Positions 16,692 through 26,648 of a stretch of 64,000 nt of DNA are shown here, one piece after another. Made by a program: the position numbers and the translations under genes. How positions within the stretch are numbered: position 1 is the stretch's first letter; each line of letters starts with the position of its first letter. The notes under the pieces are model-generated. The model was not told the DNA's origin. It was given only the letters and a program-made list of their open reading frames with translations, and did not search any database. This stretch comes from Thalassobacillus sp. CUG 92003 (GTDB lineage: Bacteria; Bacillota; Bacilli; Bacillales; Halobacillaceae). The DNA lies in assembly GCF_013618635.1 (NCBI RefSeq), contig NZ_JABLSJ010000011.1:1-64000 (forward strand). The letters are read 5' to 3'.

Positions 16692-19600
16692 TCACTCGTA
16701 ATGGAAGGCCAGTTTCAGCGTTTGGTCGCCAATGGTAAATTCACTCATCTCATCTTGTTCATTATAGCTTAAGTTACGAACAAGTACGTTTTCTCTGATA
16801 AGCGATTCATTGTTCTTTATCGCCTGTACTAAGTCAGGATCTCCAGCTAATGACATATCGACGCGAAGATCAATTGGCAGATCGAGCTGTTTCCGATGAT
16901 CTTGGATGACCCGGATCACTTCTCTTGCCAGCCCTTCTAAACGTAAGTCTTCCGTGATCGTCGTGTTCAACATGACTTGGAAATCTTTTTCAGACGCCAT
17001 GGCCATGCCTTGATCCGCCTTCGTCTCCACCACAATCAGATCCAGCGGAATGGTTACTGCCTCTCCATCATCACCGGTGAATTCAGCAGCGCCTTGTTCA
17101 ACGACTTCTTTAGCCTGGGCGTCGGTTAAATTGGCGAGATGTTTTTTAGCGGAACCCGTGTGCTTCCCTAATTTTGGTCCTGCTTCTCTGAAGTTCAATT
17201 TCAATTCATAGCGAATCAAATCTTCTGAGGAGAACTGGACAGTCACGGACTTCACATTGATTTCGTCTTTAATAATGGCTTCGTACTTTTTCAATGCTTC
17301 GCCCCTTGACGCTTCAGCCGGCAGAATAATCAGTTCAGACAATGGCTGCTTCGTTTTAATGGCTTCACTGTTACGGACGTTCCGCGCCAGTTCTACGACT
17401 TGAAGCACTCCATCCATGTCTTTTTCTAATTGTTCATCCACCAATTGCTCATCACGTTGCGGGAATAGTGCCAAATGGACGCTCTCGCCTGTCAGATTGT
17501 GATAGATATCTTCTGCCAGAAACGGAGCAAACGGCGCCATCAGCTTACTGAGAGTTTTCAAGACTTGATGAAGCGTTTGGTAGGCTGCTTGCTTGCCTGG
17601 TGACATACCTTCTTCCCAGAAACGATCACGGGAGCGACGGATATACCAGTTACTCATTTCATCCACGAATGTTTCAATCGCTTTAGCCGCTTTGGTGAAG
17701 TCATATTGATCCAACGACACTTGAACCTCTTGTGATACGCTCTGCAAACGTGAAAGGATCCAACGGTCCATCAACGTCTGTTCAGATTCAGTGTGCGTCT
17801 CAGGATCGAATTTATCGATGTTAGCGTAAATCGTGTAGAACGCATGGGTATTGACCACCGTATCGATGACCTTCGATTTGGCTTCCGATACCACACGTTT
17901 GGAAAATCGTTTATTATTCCATGGATTACTATCCGCAAGCAAGGCCCAGCGCAGAGCGTCCGCACCGAATTCTTCCACTAACGCTACTGGACTTAACGCA
18001 TTCCCTTTACTCTTAGACATTTTCCGTCCATGTTCATCTAGAATGTGGCCGGTAGACAAAACCCGACGGTATGGCGGCTGCCCGGTAAAGAGCGTGGAGA
18101 CCGCAAGCAAGCTGTAGAACCAGCCACGGGTCTGGTCAACACCTTCACACACCACATCAGCAGGATATTGTTTTTTGAACAATTCTTTGTTTTCAAATGG
18201 ATAATGGTATTGGGCAAACGGCATCGCCCCGCTATCGAACCATACATCGATCACTTCGGCAGCACGGTTCATGGTACCACCGCATTCACCGCACTCTAGC
18301 TGCACAGCATCCACATACGGTTTGTGAAGCTCAATATCATCCGCAACGTCACCCAACGCATGCTTCTGTAAATCTTTTACGCTTTCCGGCGCATATTGAT
18401 GCTGGCAGGATTCGCATTCCCACACATTCAAAGGGGTACCCCAGAAGCGGTTCCGTCCGATATTCCAATCCACCATATTTTCAAGGAAGTTCCCGAAACG
18501 CCCATGCTTGATATGATCCGGATACCATTCCACCATGTCATTATTCTTCAGGAACTGATCCTTCAATGCCGTCGTTTTAATGAACCAGCTTTCGATTGCA
18601 TAATAGAGGAGCGGCGAATCACAACGCCAGCAATGCGGATAGCTGTGTTCATATTTTTCTTTATGGAACAACAGGCCGGCGTCCGCTAAATATTTAACGA
18701 TATCCACGTCACAATCTTTGACAAATCGGCCCGCAAACGGCTTAATTTCGCTTGTAAATTGGCCTTGTTTGTCGACGACGTTAAAGAAGGACAAGTTATT
18801 ATCCAGCACAACCTGATAGTCATCTTCACCATACGCCGGTGCAACATGAACCAGCCCAGTCCCGCTTTCATCATTGACAAAATCAGCTTCTACGACGAGA
18901 TGACCGCGCTCTGGTTTAATGAATTGGAAAGGCGCTTCGTAATGAAGACCAGTAAATTCATTCCCTTTATGCGTGGAGAGAACACGATGATCTTCCCCAA
19001 GCACTTTCTCGGCCAGTGTCTCAGCCACGATATACGTCTCGCCATCTTTTTCAGCCTTCACGTAGGTCATTTGCGGATACACCGCAAGGGCCACGTTAGC
19101 CGGCAGCGTCCAAGGTGTCGTCGTCCATCCCAGGAAGTATTCATCTTTCCCGGCTACTTTGAATTTGGCTGTAACCGATAGATCCTTGACATCTTCATAA
19201 CCCTGGGCCACTTCATGAGAACTTAGCGTCGTCTGGCAGCTAGGGCAATAAGGCGTGACGCGATGACCTTTATCGAGTAGGCCGCGTTTGTGAATGTCAC
19301 TCAGGATATACCAGATACTTTCAATATAATTGTTCTCAAGGGTAACGTAAGGATCATCCATATCAAGCCAGTAGCCGATAGATTCCGTGAATTCCCGCCA
19401 CTGCCTTTCGTATTCAAAGACGCTTTCCTTACATTTCTCAATAAAGGCTTCAATCCCATATTCTTCAACCTCCTGCTTGCCTGAAAGACCGAGCTGCTTT
19501 TCTACTTCAAGCTCAACAGGAAGGCCATGAGTGTCCCATCCGCCTTTACGAAGGACCTGATAGCCTTGCATGGTTTTGTAACGTGCCACAAAATCCTTGA

Positions 19601-19787
19601 TCACACGGCCCAGAACGTGTCCCGCGTGAGGAAGACCGTTCGCTGTTGGCGGGCCTTCATAAAACACAAACGTTTCTTTCCCTTCACGTTCGTCCATAGA
19701 ACGTTGAAACACATTGTCTTCTTTCCAAACCGATTTCACCCGATTCTCGCGTTGAAGCGGGTGTTCCTTAGCATTCACTTCGCGCAT
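16692..19787 (-). CDS. ileS: Isoleucyl-tRNA synthetase, long (type 2) form
   Basis: A 1031-residue class I synthetase that attaches isoleucine to tRNA-Ile. The HIGH motif is HAGH in [20 protein letters not shown], followed by WDTHGLPVE. An editing (CP1) insertion follows, and KMSKSKGN is near residue 600. The anticodon-binding region follows, then a C-terminal tail without the four-cysteine zinc end of the B. subtilis-type enzyme. The length and [17 protein letters not shown] fit the eukaryote-like type 2 IleS that some Bacillaceae carry instead of, or beside, the roughly 920-residue type 1. The start is the ATG at 19787 (MREVNAKEH), 8 bases after GGAG; the ATG at 19793 is too close. It is controlled by an upstream T-box. 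Confidence 0.95.
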   Translation of the reverse strand: MREVNAKEHPLQRENRVKSVWKEDNVFQRSMDEREGKETFVFYEGPPTANGLPHAGHVLGRVIKDFVARYKTMQGYQVLRKGGWDTHGLPVELEVEKQLGLSGKQEVEEYGIEAFIEKCKESVFEYERQWREFTESIGYWLDMDDPYVTLENNYIESIWYILSDIHKRGLLDKGHRVTPYCPSCQTTLSSHEVAQGYEDVKDLSVTAKFKVAGKDEYFLGWTTTPWTLPANVALAVYPQMTYVKAEKDGETYIVAETLAEKVLGEDHRVLSTHKGNEFTGLHYEAPFQFIKPERGHLVVEADFVNDESGTGLVHVAPAYGEDDYQVVLDNNLSFFNVVDKQGQFTSEIKPFAGRFVKDCDVDIVKYLADAGLLFHKEKYEHSYPHCWRCDSPLLYYAIESWFIKTTALKDQFLKNNDMVEWYPDHIKHGRFGNFLENMVDWNIGRNRFWGTPLNVWECESCQHQYAPESVKDLQKHALGDVADDIELHKPYVDAVQLECGECGGTMNRAAEVIDVWFDSGAMPFAQYHYPFENKELFKKQYPADVVCEGVDQTRGWFYSLLAVSTLFTGQPPYRRVLSTGHILDEHGRKMSKSKGNALSPVALVEEFGADALRWALLADSNPWNNKRFSKRVVSEAKSKVIDTVVNTHAFYTIYANIDKFDPETHTESEQTLMDRWILSRLQSVSQEVQVSLDQYDFTKAAKAIETFVDEMSNWYIRRSRDRFWEEGMSPGKQAAYQTLHQVLKTLSKLMAPFAPFLAEDIYHNLTGESVHLALFPQRDEQLVDEQLEKDMDGVLQVVELARNVRNSEAIKTKQPLSELIILPAEASRGEALKKYEAIIKDEINVKSVTVQFSSEDLIRYELKLNFREAGPKLGKHTGSAKKHLANLTDAQAKEVVEQGAAEFTGDDGEAVTIPLDLIVVETKADQGMAMASEKDFQVMLNTTITEDLRLEGLAREVIRVIQDHRKQLDLPIDLRVDMSLAGDPDLVQAIKNNESLIRENVLVRNLSYNEQDEMSEFTIGDQTLKLAFHYE

Positions 19788-19822
19788 ATCCATTTCTCCT
19801 TTGGTTGGTTGATTATAGCCAT

Positions 19823-20076
19823 AAAAAAATCCGCCCCTGCTCAAATCACAGGGACGGATTTATACATCCGCGGTACCACCCAGTTTCCGCACAACTATCA
19901 CCACGTGCGGCACTTCGTCAATCTACGAGTAACGGTCGTTCCCGTTCAAGCCTACTTCAGTTCAGCCTGACTTCTCCGAGATGATCTTCAGCTCAGGGAC
20001 AGCCACCGGATTCCAGCGCAACCGGCTCTCTTTGGACTCTCACCTAACTTACTGTTCTCTTCACAGAATTTCCCTT
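19823..20076 (-). promoter_or_regulatory. T-box riboswitch leader of ileS
   Basis: The conserved T-box GGGTGGTACCGCGG is at 19868-19881 (minus strand). It is followed by a terminator stem, AATCCGTCCCTG pairing with CAGGGGCGGATT, and T7 (19823-19860). The region upstream folds as a stem I, from the CTGTGAAGAGAACAGTAAG start to GAAGATCATCTC, where an ATC isoleucine specifier is plausible. Uncharged tRNA-Ile should pair with the T-box and allow read-through into ileS. Confidence 0.93.
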
Positions 20077-20082
20077 TCAACA

Positions 20083-20111
20083 AAGATACCCGATTCCATT
20101 CATTTTGTCAA
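20083..20111 (-). promoter_or_regulatory. Sigma-A promoter of ileS
   Basis: TTGACA (20106-20111) and TATCTT (20083-20088) on the minus strand, spaced by 17 bases. The start would be near 20076, just before the T-box stem I. Confidence 0.85.
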
Positions 20112-20145
20112 AGCTTTCACCTCTTATCATGGTCTTGCCCCTCAT

Positions 20146-20613
20146 TTAAGGAGAACTGGAATTTGACAAAAACTTTCCGTAAAGGTAACCGGCTGAAAAT
20201 AAGACTCCGGAAATGACATAAGCGAGCGCATGGATTCCTTCTGAAGGGGGGATGGTAGAGAAAAAAGAAAGAATCCGGGAAGCAACAGGTATGACATAGA
20301 GAATAGCCGCTTGCGCCAACCCTCCTATCGCAAGAATCCCTGTTTCACCGCTCATCATGATGAACTGCCAGGCAAACACAGCGAACGATGCTAAAACGAC
20401 ACTGTTGCCTAACCACCATCCTTTCCAACGGGGTAGGTAGAGTTTAGCAAACAATGCCCCGATGCCAACCCAATAAACAGAAAAACAGACTACCCAGATC
20501 CATAGGGTTTGAATATAGAGTGAAAGCAATGGGCCCCAGTGGCTGATGACCACTCCGACCAAAAACGGAAGCATGACTAAGCCAGCAGCTATGCGGTATT
20601 TTAACGTTTTCAT
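20146..20613 (-). CDS. Multi-pass membrane protein, unknown
   Basis: A 155-residue protein with five hydrophobic segments, starting MKTLKYRIAAGLVMLPFLVG. I see no catalytic motif and do not recognise the family. The ATG at 20613 has GAAGGGG upstream. Longer in-frame upstream codons run into the divergent MFS promoter region and lack a ribosome binding site. It lies directly upstream of ileS, but the strong ileS promoter follows its stop, so the genes are separately expressed. Confidence 0.6.
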   Translation of the reverse strand: MKTLKYRIAAGLVMLPFLVGVVISHWGPLLSLYIQTLWIWVVCFSVYWVGIGALFAKLYLPRWKGWWLGNSVVLASFAVFAWQFIMMSGETGILAIGGLAQAAILYVIPVASRILSFFSTIPPSEGIHALAYVISGVLFSAGYLYGKFLSNSSSP

Positions 20614-20796
20614 GGCTACCCCTTCTTTCCTCTCATTCTTTAGTCTGAGACGAATCTCGCACTTTTCGTCGAACATACTAAACAGCCATCGCCTTCTCCC
20701 CATCCTCTTGATACGATAATCATGTTGCAACACTACATAAGCTCGATTACATGGTTAACAGCCAGGACGCTCATGCATAATCATAAAGGAGGTTCG

Positions 20797-22068
20797 ATGT
20801 TGGGGACATATATGAAGCTATTTACTAATCTATACTTTGCGATGTTCATCGGCGCCTTAACTTTGCTGAATATTGGCAGAAAATTGTCCTGGGTCGCTCT
20901 AGGCTGGTTCGTTTATGAAACGACAGGAGCGGCCTCGGCGATTGGGATTGTCCTCTCAGCTGCCACGATTGCGCCGTTGATATCGAGTATCCTCGTGGGC
21001 GGCATCCTCGATCAGTATGACCGCAAAAAAACGATGGCCATTGAAAATGCCGTAAGAGGCTTGTTAATTCTCCTCATCCCATTGTTCCATTGGTCCGGCG
21101 TCTTGACATTGGGCGTCCTTATTACAGTAATGTTCATCGACGGGTTTTTGTCCTCTTTTACGAAAGTAGGTGCTTCCTCTATCCTGCCTGCTTTCGTAGA
21201 GTCTGAGGAGCTTGAAGCGGGAAACGCCGTCATTTCGATGGTTTCCCAAATCGGCACGCTGTTAGGACCTGCCTTAGGAGGTTTTTTGACAGCCTGGATA
21301 GGCGCACCCGGAACGCTGCTCGTCAACGTCGTGCTCTTTTTTTCAGCCACGATCATATATATAGGAATCCCTCGTCATCACTACCATCAAGGGATGGAGC
21401 ATGACCCTTCTGGACCATCTTCAGGATGGATGAGCCGGTTACATGCTTACGGAAGAGACACGAAAGCAGGAATACAGTTCATCATGCAATACCGCATCCT
21501 TATCTTTATCGCCTGCGTCACGTTATTGTTCAACTTTACCTATGCTCCATTTGAAGCCGTCCTTCCGGCTTTCGTAAACGATGCGCTTCAGGCAGAAGCA
21601 AGCGTCCTAGGTATGATGTGGTCCACCTTTTCAGTGGGAGCACTTACGGGAGCTGCCCTTTGGATACGCTTGTCTATGAAACTACCTTATTCATATGTAC
21701 TGGGAGTGGTCATTATTCTATGGGGGCTCGCACCTTTCACAGTAGCTTTTCTCAACGAACCGTGGCTCATTTATATCGTCATGTTTCTTGGGGGTGTGTT
21801 CTACGCTCCGTATAACATCGTTGCCCCGACCCTTAAGCAGCGCCTCGTCCCCAATGCGTTACGCGGACGGGTATTTGGCGTTTACAATTTGATTGCGGGG
21901 CTAGGCTTACCGATCGGCATGTACCTTGGAGGGCTTTCTGGAGATTTAATCGGTTTAACTGAAACCGTCGCTTTATCTGGGGTAGCAACTGTACTGCTTG
22001 GATTACTCGTGATGATCGCCAAACCATTACGGATACGTCATGTCTCGCATTTACAGCAACCTTCCTGA
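20797..22068 (+). CDS. MFS transporter
   Basis: A 423-residue major facilitator with about 12 membrane segments. It starts MLGTYMKLFTNLYFAMFIGALTLLNIGRKLSWVALGWFVYETTGAA. The cytoplasmic loop GGILDQYDRKKTMAIENAVRG after helix 2 and NALRGRVFGVYNLIAGLGLPIGMYLGG are typical of the macrolide-efflux-like (MFS_3/MefA-type) branch. It is likely a drug or metabolite exporter; the substrate is unknown. The ATG at 20797 follows AAAGGAGG (20785-20792). The gene runs into a repeat array, with no clear terminator of its own. Confidence 0.88.
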   Translation: MLGTYMKLFTNLYFAMFIGALTLLNIGRKLSWVALGWFVYETTGAASAIGIVLSAATIAPLISSILVGGILDQYDRKKTMAIENAVRGLLILLIPLFHWSGVLTLGVLITVMFIDGFLSSFTKVGASSILPAFVESEELEAGNAVISMVSQIGTLLGPALGGFLTAWIGAPGTLLVNVVLFFSATIIYIGIPRHHYHQGMEHDPSGPSSGWMSRLHAYGRDTKAGIQFIMQYRILIFIACVTLLFNFTYAPFEAVLPAFVNDALQAEASVLGMMWSTFSVGALTGAALWIRLSMKLPYSYVLGVVIILWGLAPFTVAFLNEPWLIYIVMFLGGVFYAPYNIVAPTLKQRLVPNALRGRVFGVYNLIAGLGLPIGMYLGGLSGDLIGLTETVALSGVATVLLGLLVMIAKPLRIRHVSHLQQPS

Positions 22069-22186
22069 GTCAGAGTTGTCAGTTGCGAATAAATATGAAA
22101 AGTTGATCAAAAACCGAGATAAGTCGAATAAAAATTACCCCCTCTTGCTTGGAACCAAGCGAAGTTGCAAAGGAATTCTGGAAAGT

Positions 22187-22435
22187 CGATAAATGCTCGT
22201 GCGACGATAATAGCGTAGAGACCGACGATAAACAGGCTGGAAGTGATGATAACAGCGCGGGGAACGATGATAAATGCTCGTGCGACGATAACGGCGTGAG
22301 GACCGACGATAAACGCGCTGGATGCGATGATAAGGCGCCAGGTAACGACGATAAATACTAGAGTGACGATAATGGCGTCGGGAACGACGATAAACAGACT
22401 AGAAACGACGGTAAAGCGCGCGGAAACGTCGATAA
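22187..22435. repeat. Short-period array with 81-bp higher-order repeat, core GACGATAA
   Basis: Thirteen cores close to (A/G)CGA(C/T)GATAA start at 22187, 22205, 22226, 22247, 22268, 22286, 22307, 22328, 22349, 22367, 22388, 22409 and 22430. Their spacing is exactly 18, 21, 21, 21, repeated three times, so three 81-bp units of four subunits each. Longer stretches such as GATAAATGCTCGTGCGACGA recur 81 bases apart. The array fills the convergent gap between the MFS gene and thiF. Confidence 0.9.
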
Positions 22436-22473
22436 ACATCGCCGAAGCTTGCAAACAAACTGGCATGAGACCC

Positions 22474-22504
22474 AAAAAAAAGGACTCAGCAGTCGCTGAG
22501 TCCT
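22474..22504 (-). terminator. Terminator of the thiamine operon
   Basis: AGGACTCAG pairs with CTGAGTCCT, followed by TTTTTTT on the leftward transcript, directly past the thiF stop. Confidence 0.9.
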
Positions 22505-22521
22505 AAGGTGTGTAATCTAAT

Positions 22522-23544
22522 TTATCCGACAATTTTATAGTAAAGACGTCGTGCTTCTGTCACATCTTTCGTACCGTGAATCAGAACGCGCCCGTCTTTG
22601 AAGAAAACGAGACGCTGCGTCCCGAGCGTATACGCTAACAAAAACGGATTCTGTTCAACTTCACCTTCATGAAGCCGTTCGCGCAATTGATCCAAGTCAC
22701 GCTCCATTTTATGTGGCGGGCGTATTTGTACCGTATCCCGGCCGCATAATACCGCGGTCTTTGTCTGATTACCTGGTGCGAGGAATGGATACTGGCGCTC
22801 CTTTCCGCAAGAAGGGCATGCATCTTTACGAACATTGGATACTTTGATGCCTGTGTACTGGTTTTTCCACATATCAAACGAGATCAATTTCCCGTGCAGC
22901 GCTTCAACGTCCTCGACCAAAATTTTCAAAGCTTCTGCGGATTGATGGGCGACCACCATTTGGACAGCTGGCCCAATGATCCCTTCCGTATCACAGGTGG
23001 CCCCTCCGAGCGGGACTGTTTCGAGCAAGCAATTCAAACAGGGCGTGACACCAGGAATGATGGTATAACTAAGGCCGTAACTCCCGACACACCCGCCGTA
23101 TATCCACGGCACGTTGTACTTTTGTGCTATATCATTTAATATCAGACGGGTTTCAAAGTTGTCCGTCGCATCTATAATCAAGTCCACTCCCACGATTAAC
23201 TGCTCAAATTCTTCCGCCTGAACATCTTGCACATATGCGCGCACATCAACGAGAGAGTTGACTTCCTGCAAGCGGTTCTTGGCAGCAATCGCTTTAGGCA
23301 CTCGCTCGTACGCATCCTGTTCGGAAAACAACTGTTGTCTTTGTAAATTGCTGTATTCGACATAATCGCGATCGGCAACCGACAACTTTCCGACGCCAGC
23401 ACGAGCGAGTTGTTCGGCGTTCCCTGTACCGAGTGCCCCAGCGCCGATTAACAGGACGTGTTTTTCTTTAAGTTTCTCCTGACCTTGGACCCCTATGGGC
23501 GTAAATAAAGTTTGGCGTGAATACCGATCTTGCATAGCGGTCAT
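22522..23544 (-). CDS. thiF: ThiF/MoeB-family adenylyltransferase
   Basis: A 340-residue E1-like enzyme that adenylates the C-terminal glycine of ThiS. The Rossmann ATP site is VLLIGAGALGTGNAEQLARAGVG, then D-x-D-x-V-E-x-SNLQRQQLF with the conserved arginine, and IDATDNFETRLILND. The zinc-binding CxxC pairs are CLNC and CPSC. The C-terminal part beyond about residue 250 extends it slightly over a minimal ThiF. The start overlaps the thiS stop by four bases. It is the last gene of the thiazole operon. MoeB for molybdopterin is the main alternative, but the context favours ThiF. Confidence 0.92.
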   Translation of the reverse strand: MTAMQDRYSRQTLFTPIGVQGQEKLKEKHVLLIGAGALGTGNAEQLARAGVGKLSVADRDYVEYSNLQRQQLFSEQDAYERVPKAIAAKNRLQEVNSLVDVRAYVQDVQAEEFEQLIVGVDLIIDATDNFETRLILNDIAQKYNVPWIYGGCVGSYGLSYTIIPGVTPCLNCLLETVPLGGATCDTEGIIGPAVQMVVAHQSAEALKILVEDVEALHGKLISFDMWKNQYTGIKVSNVRKDACPSCGKERQYPFLAPGNQTKTAVLCGRDTVQIRPPHKMERDLDQLRERLHEGEVEQNPFLLAYTLGTQRLVFFKDGRVLIHGTKDVTEARRLYYKIVG

Positions 23545-23744
23545 CCCCCTCCAACAAAATGGACCAGTTCAAGTTGGTCCCCTGAACACAAACGCGTTGT
23601 TGCATAGGCGGTGCGGTCAACGATGGTTTGATTATACTCTACAATTACCATTTGACCATTCAATTCATGATATTGCAAGAGATCACTGATTGTCGCCACT
23701 TCCTCAGGATATGCGCTCATTTCACCGTTAACGTGCAACGTCAT
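23541..23744 (-). CDS. thiS: Sulfur carrier protein ThiS
   Basis: A 67-residue ubiquitin-like protein (MTLHVNGEMSAYPEEVATIS) ending in VGGG, whose terminal glycine carries the thiocarboxylate sulphur for thiazole formation. The ATG at 23744 overlaps the tenI stop as ATGA, and its own stop overlaps the thiF start in the same way. Length and C-terminus match ThiS. Confidence 0.92.
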   Translation of the reverse strand: MTLHVNGEMSAYPEEVATISDLLQYHELNGQMVIVEYNQTIVDRTAYATTRLCSGDQLELVHFVGGG

Positions 23745-24340
23745 ATTTCCCACCCTTTCTTGTATTCGAGTAAAGCTTTTCTGGGGTTCTCGGCCTCAAG
23801 TACACCGGACATAACGGCTATCCCCGCTGCGCCTGTTTCCCGGACTGAACTAACTTTATCAGGCGTGATGCCCCCAATGGCTATTACCGGCAGGGCGATG
23901 TCATCGACGAGGTCCTGCAACGCTTTTAACCCTTTAGGGGGGAGGTCCGGTTTAGAGGTGCTCGAAAAAACGTGACCAAACACTATATAATCAGCGCCTG
24001 CTTCTTCAGCTTGTTTAGCTTCCTCTCTGGAATGGACGGATTTACCGATTCGCAGACGAGGGAAGTGCTTTCGGACCTCCGCAACATCGAGACTATGATA
24101 GGCCAGTTGGACACCTCTTACCCCGAGACTTTCAGCCACATCAACACGATCGTTTACAATAATTTTTTCTCCCGGTACACCGCCTTGCTTCAGACCTTTA
24201 ACCCCATCGTAAATCTCGCGCGCCGACCTCCGTTTTTCCCGGATGTGCACATGGGAAACGTGAGGGTGGAGCGGGCTGATCATGCTCACAAAGTCCGGGA
24301 GTGCCCACTTGCCATTGGACATGACATGCAGCTCCATCAT
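23741..24340 (-). CDS. tenI: Thiazole tautomerase TenI
   Basis: A 199-residue TIM barrel of the ThiE/TenI family. Phosphate- and substrate-site motifs are VHIREK, VNDRVD, GKSVHS and YIVFGHVF, with VIAIGGITPDKV. The GKSVHS and YIVFGHVF segments and the MELHVMS start match TenI, the aromatising thiazole tautomerase, better than ThiE, thiamine phosphate synthase. The start is the first of two ATG codons overlapping the thiH stop (ATGATG). It sits between thiH and thiS. Confidence 0.88.
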   Translation of the reverse strand: MMELHVMSNGKWALPDFVSMISPLHPHVSHVHIREKRRSAREIYDGVKGLKQGGVPGEKIIVNDRVDVAESLGVRGVQLAYHSLDVAEVRKHFPRLRIGKSVHSREEAKQAEEAGADYIVFGHVFSSTSKPDLPPKGLKALQDLVDDIALPVIAIGGITPDKVSSVRETGAAGIAVMSGVLEAENPRKALLEYKKGWEI

Positions 24341-25446
24341 GACATGATCTGCCAATCCTTCATGACGGGCTGGTATCCTTTTTGGAACAACAATTGCCGT
24401 ATTTCCTCTACCGAGCGTTCATCGGAAATTTCAAATTGACTCTGCGTATCTTCCGGCTGGGCGTAGCCCCCCACTTTCGTCGAAGAAGCAGCCGACATCT
24501 TCGTAACGCCTAACGGGATGAGCTGATCGCGTAAAGCTGCTTTCTCACGAGTGGATAACGTAATTCCCGCACGAGGCAGAAACAACCGTAACGCAAGCAT
24601 TGCCTGGACCATGTTTTTATCGGTTACGTGCACATTGGGTTCATAGCTGCCGGCATTGGGCTGAATTCTTGGAAATGAAACGCCGACTTCAGTGTCAAGG
24701 TACCGATTTTGTAGATATTGGCCATGAAGCCCCGTAATAAAGCTTTCTCTCCGCCAATCATCAAGACCGAGCAACCCTCCGATATTGACTGCCCGCATGC
24801 CGGCCAAGCAGCCTCGTTCCGGCGTATCCAGCCGATAACGATAATCACGTTTCGGCCCCTTGGTGTGGAGCTCACGGTAAATCGTCTCATCATACGTTTC
24901 CTGATAGACCGTTAAGTTGTCTATCCCACTCGCTGTCAGTGCCTCATAATCCGCCTGGTCCATCGGTTGGATTTCAATGCCCACCGAGGAAAAATAGCGT
25001 TTAAGAACGGTCATGATCTCTGTTAAATACTCAACAGAGGAATGTTTCATAGACTCGCCTGATAGAATAATAATTTGTTCGATTCCCATCTCTGCTATTG
25101 CCTGGGCTTCTTCTTCAACTTCCTCAAGAGTTAAACGTCTCCTCGGAAAGACGTTATCAACGCTGAAACTACAGTACTTGCATGTGTTGACACAGTAGTC
25201 TGATACATAGAGCGGCAGGAACAATTGCATCGTATGACCAAAATGCTGAAGCGTAAGCTTGTGAGCTTTCTGAGCCATGGCTTCAAGATAAGGTTCAGCT
25301 GCCGGGGCTAATAATTTGAAATAATCGTCCTGTGTAAGGGCATCTTTCTGCAGAACAGATTCGACATCAGCCCCCGATACCTCATGAAACATGTCGCTTA
25401 AAGGTTGGTTCTTCACCTGTTCATAAACGTGATAAAAACTCATCAT
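24337..25446 (-). CDS. thiH: 2-iminoacetate synthase ThiH (radical SAM)
   Basis: A 369-residue radical SAM enzyme that splits tyrosine to give dehydroglycine for the thiazole ring. The 4Fe-4S motif is CVNTCKYC (cysteines about 85, 89 and 92), inside [19 protein letters not shown]. Further family features are [20 protein letters not shown] and [17 protein letters not shown]. The start overlaps thiG by four bases. B. subtilis uses the oxygen-dependent ThiO at this step, so the ThiH route is a notable choice and implies function at low oxygen. Confidence 0.95.
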   Translation of the reverse strand: MMSFYHVYEQVKNQPLSDMFHEVSGADVESVLQKDALTQDDYFKLLAPAAEPYLEAMAQKAHKLTLQHFGHTMQLFLPLYVSDYCVNTCKYCSFSVDNVFPRRRLTLEEVEEEAQAIAEMGIEQIIILSGESMKHSSVEYLTEIMTVLKRYFSSVGIEIQPMDQADYEALTASGIDNLTVYQETYDETIYRELHTKGPKRDYRYRLDTPERGCLAGMRAVNIGGLLGLDDWRRESFITGLHGQYLQNRYLDTEVGVSFPRIQPNAGSYEPNVHVTDKNMVQAMLALRLFLPRAGITLSTREKAALRDQLIPLGVTKMSAASSTKVGGYAQPEDTQSQFEISDERSVEEIRQLLFQKGYQPVMKDWQIMS

Positions 25447-26228
25447 GCGTCACCTCCTGAAGGCGTTAAAAAGCCTGTAAGCGGCGATGAGGCTTCGGCA
25501 TGGAGAGACGTTGGGCCAAGTCCATTCATATAAGCCGTCCGGCCAGCCTGAACAGCCTTATCAAACGCTTCAGCCATGGCAACAGGATTGGCAGCTGTGG
25601 CAATCGCCGTATTTACTAATACAGCGTCGGCCCCCGTCTCCATAGCCTCAGCCGCTTCCGACGGTTTCCCAATCCCGGCATCCACCACAATAGGAACATC
25701 GATTTCATCAATCAAAATACGGATGATCTCCTTCATGCGAATACCACGGTTCGAGCCGATCGGGGACCCCAATGGCATGACAGCGGCTGCTCCGGCCTCT
25801 TCCATTCGCTTGGCTGCCATTAAATCAGGACTCATGTAAGGCAGGACCACAAAACCTTCATCGACTAACATCCGGGTCGCTTTGATGGTTTCTTCATTGT
25901 CTGGTAGCAAATATTTCTGATCCGAAATCACTTCTATTTTCACCCAATTTCCCATACCACTAGCTTGGGAAAGCCGTGCAATCCGTACCGCCTCTTCAGC
26001 AGTGCGAGCGCCGGATGTATTGGGCATCAGCGTGACCCGCTCAGGGATATCGTTAAGGATATGCTTACCTGACCCACTTAAATCCACACGACGCAGCGCC
26101 ACTGTTACCACCTCAGAATTCGAACGCTCAATCGCTTCTTTCATTTGCTGATGATCTGCAAACTTCCCTGTTCCCGTGAATAATCGGCTTTCAAGCTGAC
26201 GACCGGCAATCACTAATGGATCGTTCAT
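25443..26228 (-). CDS. thiG: Thiazole synthase ThiG
   Basis: A 261-residue TIM barrel that builds the thiazole phosphate from deoxyxylulose phosphate, the ThiH product and ThiS thiocarboxylate. Motifs are [24 protein letters not shown], the lysine in [16 protein letters not shown] that forms the imine, and [20 protein letters not shown] followed by [10 protein letters not shown]. It is the first gene of the operon, 24 bases after the riboswitch terminator, with AGGAGGAG as ribosome binding site. Confidence 0.95.
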   Translation of the reverse strand: MNDPLVIAGRQLESRLFTGTGKFADHQQMKEAIERSNSEVVTVALRRVDLSGSGKHILNDIPERVTLMPNTSGARTAEEAVRIARLSQASGMGNWVKIEVISDQKYLLPDNEETIKATRMLVDEGFVVLPYMSPDLMAAKRMEEAGAAAVMPLGSPIGSNRGIRMKEIIRILIDEIDVPIVVDAGIGKPSEAAEAMETGADAVLVNTAIATAANPVAMAEAFDKAVQAGRTAYMNGLGPTSLHAEASSPLTGFLTPSGGDA

Positions 26229-26251
26229 TTAGTCAACTCCTCCTTCTAATT

Positions 26252-26281
26252 AAAAAAAGCTCACCCAAAAAGGGTGAGCTT
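26252..26281 (-). terminator. Riboswitch-controlled terminator upstream of thiG
   Basis: AAGCTCACCC pairs with GGGTGAGCTT, followed by T7 on the leftward transcript. It stands between the TPP aptamer and thiG and is the likely expression platform. Confidence 0.92.
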
Positions 26282-26305
26282 CGATTCACTTATTCCATAC
26301 ACGTC

Positions 26306-26412
26306 ACATTAAGCATCGATAGCTTCCCTTCGTTGGTTCTAACCAAGATCAGGTTCAAAGGGTCAGAAAAATTAGCTTTCCTCTCAGCCATCTAGATGGC
26401 ACCCCTAGCTCG
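26306..26412 (-). promoter_or_regulatory. TPP riboswitch (THI element)
   Basis: On the minus strand the aptamer contains GGGGTGCC, GGCTGAGAGG, ACCCTTTGAACCTGATCTTG and GTTAGAACCAACGAAGGGAA in the order of the THI box. Binding of thiamine pyrophosphate should favour the downstream terminator and switch off the thi operon. Confidence 0.96.
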
Positions 26413-26648
26413 TGATTGATTTAATTGTCAAAACATCTAACGTTTTCTTAATCATAGCAAAACTTTTCCAATTTGTGAACCGTGCGTATGTTTTCCTCAC
26501 TCATGTGAACTTCGTCCATTAAAAAATTCGTTATCTCAAAAAAGGTTTCCTTTGTATGGTAATAGGTCACATTACCTAAAATTGTCATTGTTTTTTTGGA
26601 GCTCCGGCATTAATTGATGACCTATTAATAACTATATGGTAGGAGGAG

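Noticed and set aside
17771-19181. Several frames of 60-140 residues on both strands within ileS
   Set aside because: Shadows of the ileS reading frame with no independent start signals.
22107-22475. 122-residue minus-strand frame with repeated FIV/AIIV units, and a 70-residue plus-strand DDN/DDK frame
   Set aside because: Both are by-products of the short-period array; spacing in multiples of three keeps frames open, and neither has a ribosome binding site.
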